Source: PNOJ01 sp016706845 (lineage in GTDB: Bacteria; Krumholzibacteriota; Krumholzibacteriia; LZORAL124-64-63). Taken from it: a stretch of DNA of 42,450 nucleotides. Shown piece by piece: positions 35,067 through 42,450 of this stretch. The stretch's first letter is position 1. Each line of letters starts with the position of its first letter. The position numbers and the translations under genes were made by a program. The notes under the pieces are model-generated. The model made no database searches. It was not told the DNA's origin and was given only the letters and a program-made list of their open reading frames with translations. The stretch covers positions 1 to 42,450 of the forward strand of contig JADJIV010000024.1 in the NCBI GenBank assembly GCA_016706845.1. Direction: 5' to 3'.

Positions 35067-36004
35067 TCGCGCACCGCGGCGCACTGCCGCCGTCCCCTGC
35101 AGCTCCGTGACCGTCACGGCGCCGGCGAAGGTGAACCTCCATCTCGAGGTCCTGCGCCACCGCGACGACGGCTACCACGAGATCGAGACGATCCTGCAGA
35201 CCGTGTCGCTCTGCGACCACGTGCGGGCCGAGCTGCGCGACCGCGGCGCCGGCGGTCCGCCGCGGATCTCGTTGTCGGTCGAGCCCTCCGGGAGCGTGCC
35301 CGCTTCCCGGCTCAACCTGGCGTGGCAGGCGGCCGAGCTGTTCTGCCGGTCCGGCGGCTTCGGCGGCGAACTCGACCTGCAGCTGACCAAGCGCATCCCC
35401 GTGGAGGCGGGTCTCGGTGGAGGCAGCAGCGATGCCGCTGCCGTCCTGGCCGCCTGCAACCGGCTCTACGGGACCGGCCTTTCACCCGGCAGCCTGCAGG
35501 ACATGGGAGCCGAACTCGGCTCCGACGTGCCTTTCTTCATCAGGGGTGGGACCCAGGCGGCGCGCGGCCGCGGCACCGAACTGCAGGCGCTCACGGCCAT
35601 CACCAGGGGCAAGTTCCTGATCGTGAAGCCGGACATCGCGTTGCGGACTTCGGACGTCTATGCGGGACTCAATATGGGATTGACATTGCGCAGTCCGAAG
35701 GTTAACATCCGTACCGTTGAGGCCTTAATCGCCCGTTTTCCAACGGGTTCCTGGTTCGGGGCGAATCGTCTGGAAGACGTCGTCCTGCCCACGCAACCCG
35801 CCCTGCAACGACTCGTGCAGTCGTTGCGCGAGAACAACCGTCGCTCTGATGTGCGGCAGCGGTTCGGCGGTCTTCGCCGTTTTCGGCGACGAACGTCGGC
35901 GGGACGAGGCCTGGCAGGAGGTCGTCCAACCCGGCTGGCAAGCCTGGGCCGTCGATCCCTGGCCTGGCGGTGTTCGCGTCAAGGATGACGCCGACCGCGC
36001 CTGA
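35059..36004 (+). CDS. ispE: 4-diphosphocytidyl-2-C-methyl-D-erythritol kinase, frameshifted near its end
   Basis: IspE is the GHMP kinase of the non-mevalonate isoprenoid pathway. The ATG at 35059 has GGGAGGT upstream. APAKVNLHLEVLRHRDDGYHEIET is the family N-terminus (abridged: PAKVNLHLEV), and PVEAGLGGGSSDAAA is the ATP loop. GSDVPFFI carries the catalytic Asp. One surplus base near 35845 shifts the C-terminus; the intended ending is ALMCGSGSAVFAVFGDE and on to a TGA at 36002. SpoVG follows, as in many genomes. Confidence 0.92.
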
Positions 36005-36041
36005 GCCCGCGCCGGACGAGCCACCACGGAGAGGTGCTGTC

Positions 36042-36365
36042 TTGGAAATCACGGAGATCAGGATCACCCTGAGGGACGACGAGAAGCTGCGCGGCTTCGC
36101 GAGCATCACCCTGGACAACAGTTTCGTCGTGCGCGGCCTGAAGATCATCGAGGGCGCCACCGGCATGTTCGTGGCGATGCCGAACCGCCGCCGCAAGGAC
36201 GGGACCTTCCAGGACATCGCGCACCCCATCAACATGGCCACGCGTGAGTGGATGGAGAACCTGATCATCGCCGCGTACAAGCAGGAGCTCCAGCGCGCCG
36301 AGCGGGGCGAAGTGCCCGTCATCTCCGGCCGCCAAGAGGACTCCGCCCTCGAGGAGAGCTTCTAG
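36042..36365 (+). CDS. spoVG: SpoVG-family protein
   Basis: The start is TTG at 36042 (GGAGAGG at 36028-36034), giving LEITEIRITLRDDEKLRGFASITLD (abridged: ITEIRITL). FVVRGLKIIEGATGMFVAMP and DIAHPINMATREWME are strict SpoVG signatures. The 107-residue protein binds nucleic acid and is best known as a regulator in Firmicutes and Borrelia. In Bacillus it precedes gcaD-prs-ctc-pth; here it precedes prs-rplY-pth, the same order without gcaD. Confidence 0.95.
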   Translation: MEITEIRITLRDDEKLRGFASITLDNSFVVRGLKIIEGATGMFVAMPNRRRKDGTFQDIAHPINMATREWMENLIIAAYKQELQRAERGEVPVISGRQEDSALEESF

Positions 36366-36378
36366 AGGTTCGTCTCGC

Positions 36379-36453
36379 TGGGGCGTCGTCAAGTGGTAAG
36401 ACACAAGGTTTTGGTCCTTGCATTCGCAGGTTCGAATCCTGCCGCCCCAGCCA
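36379..36453 (+). tRNA. tRNA-Gln (TTG)
   Basis: The acceptor TGGGGCG/CGCCCCA, D-arm CGTCAAGTGGTAAGACA, anticodon TTG in TTTTGGT, T-arm GCAGGTTCGAATCCTGC and encoded GCCA are present. It lies 13 bases after spoVG. Confidence 0.96.
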
Positions 36454-36479
36454 TCCCGCCCGTCCCCGCCGATTCCCTG

Positions 36480-36508
36480 TTTACCGCGTCCGGCCCGTGC
36501 CCTATCTT
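36480..36508 (+). promoter_or_regulatory. Promoter of prs
   Basis: TTTACC (36480-36485), a 17-base spacer and TATCTT (36503-36508), 66 bases before the prs ATG. Confidence 0.6.
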
Positions 36509-36574
36509 TGCGCCGCGTCCGCGACGTCCAGGCTGTCCGGCCCGCGATCCCGCCCTCCGAAAGGACTCCCGGCC

Positions 36575-37507
36575 ATGAACGAACTCGTGCTGATCAGCGG
36601 CAACGCCCACCGCGCGATGGGGGAGCAGATCGCGGCCCATCTCGAGAAGTCCCTGCTCAGCGTCGAGGTCGCGCGCTTCTCCGACGGCGAGATCAACATC
36701 AAGATCAAGGAGAACATCCGCGGCACGGACGTGTTCATCATCCAGCCGACGCAGCCGCCGGCCGAGAACATGATGGAGCTGCTGCTGCTCATCGACGCGG
36801 TGCGGCGCGCCTCCTGCCGGCGGGTGACCGCGGTGCTGCCCTACTTCGGGTACGCGCGCCAGGACCGCAAGGACCAGCCGCGGGTGCCGATCGGGGCCCG
36901 CCTGATGGCCAACCTGATCACCACCGCGGGGGCGGACCGCGTGCTGACCATCGACCTGCACGCCCCCCAGATCCAGGGCTTCTTCGACATCCCGCTGGAC
37001 CACCTCTACTCGGCGCCGGTCCTGCTCGAGCACTTCAAGGACCGTTCGCGCGAGAACCTCGCCGTGGTGGCTCCCGACGTCGGCAGCATCAAGATGGCCC
37101 GCTCCTTCGCCAAGCGCCTCGAGGCGCCGCTGTCGGTCATCGACAAGCGCCGGCCGCGCCCCAACGAGGCGGTGGTCATGAACTTCATCGGCGACGTGCG
37201 CGGGATGGACGTCATCATCTTCGACGACATGATCGACACCGCCGGCACCATCACCCAGGCGGCCGACGTCTGCGTGCAGAACGGGGCCGCGTCGGTCACG
37301 GCCTGCGCCACGCACCCGATCTTCTCGGGGCAGGCCCTCGAGCGCCTGGCCGCCTCCAGCGTCTCGGAGGTCGTGGTGAGCAACACGCTGCCCTTCGACC
37401 GGCAGGCCGAGTGCCCCAAGGTCAAGGTCCTGGACCTCTCCGGGCTGCTGGCCGACGCCATCGAGCGGATCCACCTGGAGAAGACCGTCAGCAAGCTCTT
37501 CGTCTGA
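36575..37507 (+). CDS. prs: Ribose-phosphate pyrophosphokinase
   Basis: Prs makes PRPP from ribose-5-phosphate and ATP. The 310-residue product has FSDGEINIKIKENIRGTDVFIIQ (abridged: FSDGEI), LPYFGYARQDRKDQPR (ATP and flexible-loop region), the metal-binding DLHAPQIQGFFDIP and the PRPP loop IIFDDMIDTAGTI. Length and motifs are those of the class I enzymes. PRPP also feeds the UbiA-type phosphoribosyltransferase step proposed upstream. Confidence 0.97.
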   Translation: MNELVLISGNAHRAMGEQIAAHLEKSLLSVEVARFSDGEINIKIKENIRGTDVFIIQPTQPPAENMMELLLLIDAVRRASCRRVTAVLPYFGYARQDRKDQPRVPIGARLMANLITTAGADRVLTIDLHAPQIQGFFDIPLDHLYSAPVLLEHFKDRSRENLAVVAPDVGSIKMARSFAKRLEAPLSVIDKRRPRPNEAVVMNFIGDVRGMDVIIFDDMIDTAGTITQAADVCVQNGAASVTACATHPIFSGQALERLAASSVSEVVVSNTLPFDRQAECPKVKVLDLSGLLADAIERIHLEKTVSKLFV

Positions 37508-37523
37508 GGCGCGCCCCCGGTCC

Positions 37524-37552
37524 TTGACAAACCGCCGGGAAAATGGTTTATT
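37524..37552 (+). promoter_or_regulatory. Promoter of rplY
   Basis: A perfect TTGACA (37524-37529), a 17-base spacer and TTTATT (37547-37552), about 65 bases before the rplY start. Confidence 0.65.
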
Positions 37553-37617
37553 TGGCGGTCTTTGAGGCGGGACGCCCGCCGACCCCCGTGCACGTCCCTT
37601 TGGTGGAGGCTGCTGCC

Positions 37618-38253
37618 ATGGCCCTGATCGACATGACCGTCTATCCCCGGACGACCTCCGGCAAGAATGCGAACCGCCGGACCCGCGCCGCCGGCCGCAC
37701 GCCCGCCGTGGTCTACGGCAACAACCGCGACCAGGCGAGCAGCCTGGAGTTCGACACCGTGCAGTTCGAGCGCATCCTCGACACGCACGGCGGGCAGAAC
37801 CTCATGTTCTCCCTGAAGGTCGAGGGCACCGGCGAGTCCTTCGTGGCCGTGATGCGCGACCTGCAGCAGCACCCGGTGAGCGACATGGTCTACCACTGCG
37901 ACCTGCTGGAGATCCCGCTGGACGTCCCGCTGACCCTCGAGGTCGGCCTGAACATCCACGGCGAGGCGAACAAGCTGGTGAAGGCGGGAGACGCCATCGT
38001 GGACGTGGTGCGGCGCACCGTCGAGATCGAGTGCCTGCCGCGCGACGTGCCCGAGAGCCTGGACGTCGACTACACCGAACTGAAGATCGGCGACAAGCTG
38101 ACCGTGCGGAACCTCAGCTTCGAGAAGGGCCGGATCGTGACCGACCTCGACGACATCATCCTCAAGCTGAACACGCACACCTTCATCGAGGCCGCGGCGG
38201 CCGCCCCCGAGGGCGAGGCGGCGGCGCCGGAGAAGAAGGAAGAGACGAAGTAA
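37618..38253 (+). CDS. rplY: Ribosomal protein bL25, long Ctc form
   Basis: bL25 binds 5S rRNA. The ATG at 37618 has GGTGGAGG upstream. The N-terminal domain has KNANRRTRAAGRTPAVVYG, and a C-terminal TL5/Ctc domain follows (LEVGLNIHGEANKLVKAGD; VEIECLPRDVPESLDVDYTEL). The tail is Ala/Glu-rich and acidic then basic. At 211 residues it is the two-domain form. It precedes pth as in many genomes. Confidence 0.95.
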   Translation: MALIDMTVYPRTTSGKNANRRTRAAGRTPAVVYGNNRDQASSLEFDTVQFERILDTHGGQNLMFSLKVEGTGESFVAVMRDLQQHPVSDMVYHCDLLEIPLDVPLTLEVGLNIHGEANKLVKAGDAIVDVVRRTVEIECLPRDVPESLDVDYTELKIGDKLTVRNLSFEKGRIVTDLDDIILKLNTHTFIEAAAAAPEGEAAAPEKKEETK

Positions 38254-38363
38254 CGGCGGCCGGCACCTCGCCGGCGCGGGATCACGGCGGGGCGGCTGCG
38301 GCCGCCTCGCCGTTCGCCTGGCCGCTGCCGGCCGGCGCGGCCGGCCGCCGCAGGGAGTTGGGC

Positions 38364-39048
38364 GTGCAACTGGTGGTGGGCCTCGGCAATCCCGGCGACC
38401 GCTACGTCTGGACGCGGCACAACCTGGGCTTCCGCGTCGTGGAGGCCCTGGCCGCCCGCGCGGGGCTGCGGTTCGGGCCCGTGCAGGCCGGCTGCGCGGC
38501 CGCGTCCGGCGCGATGGGGGGGCGCGAGGTCGTCCTGGTCAAGCCGCTGCTCTCCATGAACCGCAGCGGGGAAGCGCTCGCGGCCTGGGGCCTGGCCCGG
38601 GGCTGGGAACTGTGCGCCGCGGGTGTCCCGGACGCCGGCCTGCCGGAGCCGGCGACCGCGCCGCCGGAAGAGCCACCGCCGGAAGGGCCGCCGCCGCTCG
38701 CCGCGCCCGTGTTTCCGCCCCCTGGCGGTGTGCGACGACATCGCGCTCCCCCTGCGTTCGCTGCGCCTGCGCGCCGGCGGCAGCGACGGCGGACACCGCG
38801 GGCTGGAATCCCTGGGGCGCGCCCTCGGGGGGACGGCATTCCCGCGGCTGCGGCTGGGCGTCGACGGCAGCGGGACGGGCATCGCGCCGCCGGACTGGGC
38901 GGATTACGTTCTCGCGGAATTCCCCGCCGCGCAGAGGGACGCCTCCGAGGAACTGGTGCAGGACGCCTGCGATGCCCTGCTGACCTGGCTCGATCTGGGC
39001 GTCGGGCCCGCCGCCGGCCGCCACAACCGCCGGGGCGGCCGCGCCTGA
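38364..39048 (+). CDS. pth: Peptidyl-tRNA hydrolase with Pro-rich insert, frameshifted
   Basis: Pth releases peptides from prematurely dropped tRNAs. The GTG at 38364 opens VQLVVGLGNPGDRYVWTRHN, with the catalytic His in TRHN. KPLLSMNRSGEAL matches the KPxTYMNxSG motif. A surplus base before about 38715 shifts the frame, after which LAVCDDIALPLRSLRLR and GGHRGLESL follow; the catalytic Asp is in CDD. Between MNRSGEALAAW and LAVCDD lie about 40 extra residues rich in Pro, Glu and Ala, which normal Pth lacks. Part of that insert could itself come from the indel, so its exact sequence is uncertain. Confidence 0.88.
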
Positions 39049-39071
39049 GGCCCGGCCGCGGGGACGCGGGC

Positions 39072-39100
39072 TTGCATTGGCGGGGGGGAGCGGTTATCAT
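39072..39100 (+). promoter_or_regulatory. Promoter of the rpsF-rpsR-rplI operon
   Basis: TTGCAT (39072-39077), a 17-base spacer and TATCAT (39095-39100). The leader to rpsF is about 170 bases, long enough for an autoregulatory RNA. Confidence 0.6.
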
Positions 39101-39275
39101 AGGCGGCCGGTCGTTTCGGCGACCGGACGCGCTCCCGCCCGCAGGACGGGTACGGGACGCCACAGCACAGCGCGCGGCCAGCGCGATCCAACCCTGCCCG
39201 GGGCACCGACCCGGACCGGTTCCCGGTCCAGGGCGGAACGATCCCGGGCCGTCAGTCCGAGGGGAGGTCCAAGCG

Positions 39276-39680
39276 TTGAAGAAGTACGAGATCATCTTCG
39301 TGCTGCAGGCCGACGAGCCCGAGGTCGAGCTCGAGGCCCGCGTCGCGAAGGTCCAGGCGTTCGCCGGACAGCACGGGGGCGCCATCACCGAGCGCAACCA
39401 CTGGGGCGTGCGCCAGCTGGCCTACCAGATCCAGCACGAGACCCGCGGGAACTACATGCACCTGCGGTTCCAGTGCGGCGGCGACGCCATCGCGCCGATG
39501 GACACCGAGTTCCGTCTGGACCACAAGATCCTGCGTCACCTCATCGTCGTGGACGAGGAGTGGAAGGAGCGCAACGAGGTCAGCATGGCCGAGAAGCGCC
39601 GGATCGCCTCCGCGGCGAACTCCCGCTCCCCCCGCTTCGCCGCCGTCGAGGCTGCCGAGCCCGAGCCGGTGGACGACTGA
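39276..39680 (+). CDS. rpsF: Ribosomal protein bS6
   Basis: TTG at 39276 follows GGGGAGG (39261-39267). The 134-residue product starts LKKYEIIFVLQAD and has HWGVRQLAYQIQHETRGNYM and FRLDHKILRHLIV, all bS6 features (alpha-beta ferredoxin-like fold). An extended charged C-terminus follows residue 110. bS6 pairs with bS18, whose gene follows 54 bases on. Confidence 0.95.
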   Translation: MKKYEIIFVLQADEPEVELEARVAKVQAFAGQHGGAITERNHWGVRQLAYQIQHETRGNYMHLRFQCGGDAIAPMDTEFRLDHKILRHLIVVDEEWKERNEVSMAEKRRIASAANSRSPRFAAVEAAEPEPVDD

Positions 39681-39734
39681 GACGATCGCCAACGCGGCCG
39701 GCCAGGGGCCGGCCCCGAGCAAGGAGAGTGACGC

Positions 39735-39989
39735 ATGGCCAAGCGACCGGTGAAGGAAAAGAAGAAGCGTCCGCCGAAGAAGAAGAAGTGCTTCTTCTGC
39801 ACGGAGGGCTACGTCGCCATCGACTACAAGGACGTGGACCTCATGCGCAAGATGACCACGGAGCGCGGCAAGATCTCGCCGCGGCGCAACACGGGAACCT
39901 GCCCGAAGCACCAGCGCATGCTGGCCGCGGCCGTGAAACGGTCCCGTCAGATCGCCCTGGTCCCGTTCGTGAAGGAATACTTCCGCTAG
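39735..39989 (+). CDS. rpsR: Ribosomal protein bS18
   Basis: The 84-residue product has a Lys-rich N-terminus (KEKKKRPPKKKK), then CFFCTEGYVAIDYKDVDLMRKM and KISPRRNTGTCPKHQRMLAAAVKRSRQIALVPF (abridged: ISPRRNTGTCPKHQR), the bS18 core. The CFFC pair with the later Cys and His suggests the zinc-type (C+) form. It binds bS6 on the 30S platform. Confidence 0.97.
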   Translation: MAKRPVKEKKKRPPKKKKCFFCTEGYVAIDYKDVDLMRKMTTERGKISPRRNTGTCPKHQRMLAAAVKRSRQIALVPFVKEYFR

Positions 39990-40028
39990 GCCTCGCCGGG
40001 ACAGCGGCAGCGAGAAAGAGACAAAGCC

Positions 40029-40478
40029 ATGGATGTGATCCTGATCAAGAAGATCGACAACCTCGGCGACGCCGGCGAGACCGTGAACGTGTCGCGCGGT
40101 TACGCGCGCAACTACCTGGTCCCGCGGGGCATCGCCGTCGTCGCCGACGACAGCAACCGCCGCCGACTCGCCGAGGACGCCCGCTGGGGCGACCAGCGCG
40201 CCGCCAAGGCCCGCCGCGCCGCCCAGGATCTGGCGGCCGGCTTCGCCGACGTGTCGTGCACCATCGCCGTGCAGGCTTCCGAGGAGGAACGCCTCTACGG
40301 GTCGGTCGGTGAGCGCGAGATCGCCCAGGCGCTGGCCGCCCAGGGGCGCGAGGTCGACCACAAGCAGATCCTGCTCGAGGAGCCGATCAAGCAGCTCGGC
40401 GTCTACACCGTCCAGCTGCGGCTGCACGCCGAGGTCGAGGTCCCGATCAAGGTCTGGGTGGTGAAGGCGGAAGCCTGA
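40029..40478 (+). CDS. rplI: Ribosomal protein bL9
   Basis: The 149-residue product begins MDVILIKKIDNLGDAGETVNV and continues SRGYARNYLVPRGIAV, the bL9 N-domain signature. A long central helix (RAAKARRAAQDLAAGF) and the C-domain follow (ERLYGSVGEREIAQALAAQG; ELGVYTV-like IKQLGVYTVQLRLH). It completes the S6-S18-L9 operon. Confidence 0.97.
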   Translation: MDVILIKKIDNLGDAGETVNVSRGYARNYLVPRGIAVVADDSNRRRLAEDARWGDQRAAKARRAAQDLAAGFADVSCTIAVQASEEERLYGSVGEREIAQALAAQGREVDHKQILLEEPIKQLGVYTVQLRLHAEVEVPIKVWVVKAEA

Positions 40479-40558
40479 GCCGCCCGGCCAGCCGGGTGAG
40501 GACGGTCTGCGGAATCCTTCCCCGCCCGGACCCACCGACGGAATCCGTACCAACAGGG

Positions 40559-40592
40559 CGGGGGGCCGCGGCGCGAGCCGCCGGCCCCCCCG
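40559..40592 (+). terminator. Hairpin after the ribosomal operon
   Basis: A GC stem (CGGGGGGCCG...CGGCCCCCCCG) with a GCGA loop and one bulge lies 80 bases after rplI. There is no T-tract. Confidence 0.55.
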
Positions 40593-40667
40593 TCGTTGGG
40601 CCCGGGAGCGGTCGTCGCCTCTGCGGGCCGGCACCACCATCACGGAACAACTCAGGAGCGTGCGATC

Positions 40668-41916
40668 ATGACCATCCCCTCGACCGCGCGCCGGTTCGCC
40701 TGCGCCGCCCTGGTCCTGTCGGCGGTGCTGGCCCTGGCGTCCTGCAACGGCAACTCGGCCTCGGGCGGCTTCCCGAAGGGCGAACTGTTCGGCGACGGGC
40801 AGAAGGACACCTCGCCGGTCGTCGCCCGCGTGGGCGGCGTCGAGATCACGCAGCGCGACCTCGAGCTGCGGCTGAAGGAGATGCCCGACGACCAGAAATC
40901 GCAGTACTCCGGCCAGGCCGAGCAGCGCCAGCTGCTGCGCCTGATGATCGGCGAACTGATGATGGCCCAGGGCGCCCTCGAGGCCGACCTGACCGCGGAC
41001 CCGCTCGTCGTGCAGCAGCTGATCTCCCAGCGGCGCATGGTCCTGGAAGGAGCTTTCAAGGACCACGTCCTGTGGAAGGACCTCGCGCCGACGGCGGAGC
41101 AGATCCAGCAGGAGTACGAGCTCAACAAGGCGATGCACTACCAGGTCGCGGCCGCCGTGCAGGCCCGCCACATCCAGTGCAATACGAAGGCGGATGCCGA
41201 CGCGGCCTGGGCCCGCCTGCATTCGGCGGCGGCACAGGTCGGCGTTCCCCTACGTCGCGGCCGACTTCTCCCGCAATCCCCTGTCGCTCCAGCAGGAGGG
41301 GGTGCTCGGCTGGTTCAACCGCAGCGGCTACATCGCCGCGCTGCCCTACGGCAAGGAATTCACCGAGACCGTCTTCGACTGGAGCCCCGGCCTGCACCCG
41401 CCGGTGAAGATCGGCGGCCACTGGCACATCGTCGAGATCCTGGACCGCCAGTCGGCCCGGACCCTCTCGCTCGCCGAGGTGCAGGACCGCATCATCGACC
41501 AGCTGAAGCCCGGCCTCCAGCAGGCGGCCAGGGACGAGTACCTGGCGAAACGCCTGAAGGAGCAGCCCGTGGAGTACTTCGGCGAGTTCCGGCCGGGCAG
41601 CGGCCGCACCGCCGCGGAACTGCTGAAGCTGGGGATGCTCGCCGCGAAGTTCGAGCGCAAGCTGGAGGTCTTCGACACGCTGCTCGAGGACTATCCCGAC
41701 AGCAAGGAAGCGCCGATGGCCCTGTTCCTGAAGGCCAACCTCTACCTCGACACCACCGGCGACATGTACCGGTGCCGGTACTTCCTGCAGCAGGTGGTGG
41801 ATCGCTACCCGCAGAGCGAGATCAGGGACCAGGCCCAGTTCATGCTGGACAACCTGGGCAAGGTCGACTTCCGGTCGCCGCGCTCCATCCAGGATCTGAG
41901 CGCGCAGCCCCGCTGA
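40668..41916 (+). CDS. Parvulin-type peptidyl-prolyl isomerase lipoprotein with TPR-like tail, frameshifted
   Basis: AGGAG at 40654-40658 precedes the ATG. A lipoprotein signal (LSAVLALASC) puts it at a membrane. A SurA/PpiD-like N-domain (VVARVGGVEITQRDLELRLKEMP, abridged) leads into VQARHIQCNTKADADAAW, the start of a parvulin domain. One surplus base near 41235 shifts the frame. The domain resumes PYVAADFSRNPLSLQQEGVLGWFNRSGYIAALPYG and HWHIVEILDR (abridged). The last 90 residues form TPR-like helices (FDTLLEDYPDSKEAPMALFLKA; FLQQVVDRYPQSEI). It probably assists folding of outer-membrane proteins. The hairpin at 41935 follows. Confidence 0.85.
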
Positions 41917-41934
41917 ACAGCGGCGCAACGGACG

Positions 41935-41968
41935 GCGGGGGAGCGTTGCCAGCGCTCCCCCGCTGTGT
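41935..41968 (+). terminator. Terminator after the isomerase gene
   Basis: A perfect 11-bp stem (GCGGGGGAGCG, 41935-41945, with 41953-41963) and a 7-base loop, followed by TGTGTTATG. Confidence 0.75.
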
Positions 41969-42039
41969 TATGACTGCGCCGCGGCGGTCACCTCGACGCG
42001 CCGTGCGGCGCGGCCGCGGTCCCCGCAGGGAGGGATGAC

Positions 42040-42450
42040 GTGTCGGAACGCAGACGCCGTGGCAGGTGGATCCTGGTCTTGGCCCTGGCGATCGTCGCGG
42101 GGGCCTGCGCCGGCGGCGGCCCGGTCGACCGCACCGGACGTTCCCTCTCGAAATCCGAACGCGACCTCGCCGGACGTCTGTTCGCGCGCCAGCAGGAGGA
42201 GCACGGTCTCGGCAACGACCGCACCGCGCTCTCGCTGGGACATGAACTGCTCGACCGCTACCAGGGATTCGCCCGCCTGGACGAGGCGACCCTGCTCGCC
42301 GCGAGATCGGCGCGGCGGCTGCACGACACGGCAGAGGCCCTGAAGCTCACGGGCGAGTTCCTGACCTCCCATCCCGAGGCTCCGGGCGCGCCCGCGCTCC
42401 TGGATCTGCGGGCCGAGCTCCTGCTCGAAACGGGGGACGCGCCCCGCGCC
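42040..42450 (+). CDS. Partial lipoprotein with helical repeats, cut by the window edge
   Basis: A GTG at 42040, after GGGAGGG, opens VSERRRRGRWILVLALAIVAGAC, a lipoprotein signal with lipobox VAGAC near residue 23. The frame stays open to the window end (137 residues). The mature part is helical: LSKSERDLAGRLFARQQEEH, then TALSLGHELLDRYQGFARLDEATLLAARSA (abridged) and HDTAEALKLTGEFLTSHPEAP, which read like TPR-type repeats. It could be an LpoA-like penicillin-binding-protein activator or a BamD-like protein. The missing C-terminus prevents a decision. Confidence 0.7.
   Translation, partial: MSERRRRGRWILVLALAIVAGACAGGGPVDRTGRSLSKSERDLAGRLFARQQEEHGLGNDRTALSLGHELLDRYQGFARLDEATLLAARSARRLHDTAEALKLTGEFLTSHPEAPGAPALLDLRAELLLETGDAPRA

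Overview
This window reads as a chromosomal segment of a GC-rich, Gram-negative (two-membrane) uncultured bacterium. Outer-membrane barrels, many lipoproteins with clear lipoboxes, a TonB/ExbB/ExbD set, GTG/TTG starts and ATGA/GTGA stop-start overlaps all point that way. The gene content (recR followed by a Roadblock/MglA pair; secreted proteins ending in W-G-x-V-x-x-[LI]-[FY]-R) suggests a lineage near the FCB group, such as Eisenbacteria or Krumholzibacteriota. That placement is inference. There is no rRNA, CRISPR array, transposase or integrase.

Layout. 1-5.1 kb: three secreted proteins sharing an unusual C-terminal signature, a damaged tRNA-Glu, an M20 dipeptidase and a 53-residue bacterial histone-fold protein. 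5.1-17.3 kb: comM, an outer-membrane barrel, murB, then a long plus-strand run (TonB-like, ExbB, ExbD, lipoprotein, barrel, TPR lipoprotein, mnmA, AsmA-like). 17.4-23.7 kb: a tRNA/SRP RNA block carrying tRNA-Ser genes for all four serine anticodon families, two tRNA-Arg(ACG), tRNA-Ala(CGC), tadA and ffs. A complete nickel-uptake operon (nikK-nikL-OM protein-nikM-nikQ-nikO-nikR) lies on the minus strand exactly between the two tRNA-Arg copies and has a NikR-type dyad at its promoter. 23.7-31.9 kb: dnaX-ybaB-recR-Roadblock-MglA, pgpA-cinA-thpR, recA-recX. 31.9-36.4 kb: overlapping genes for nucleotide-sugar and heptose chemistry (rmlD, gmhA), a UbiA-type polyprenyl-phosphate transferase, a DUF362-like gene, ispE and spoVG. 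36.4-40.5 kb: tRNA-Gln, prs, rplY, pth, rpsF-rpsR-rplI. 40.6 kb to the end: a parvulin-type lipoprotein and the start of another lipoprotein that runs off the window.

How it works together. The 17-24 kb block links translation (serine and arginine tRNAs, the TadA deaminase beside its tRNA-Arg substrate, SRP RNA) to dnaX and recR, an order that recurs in bacteria. The nickel operon looks like an insertion into that block. It encodes an ECF-type importer (NikMQO), accessory periplasmic parts (NikK, NikL), an outer-membrane barrel and its own repressor (NikR).

Quality caveat. About a quarter of the protein genes, including ones that should be essential (mnmA, ispE, pth), switch reading frame once or more, with both insertions and deletions. 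I read these as residual sequencing or assembly indels and list each as one gene with the switch point noted.
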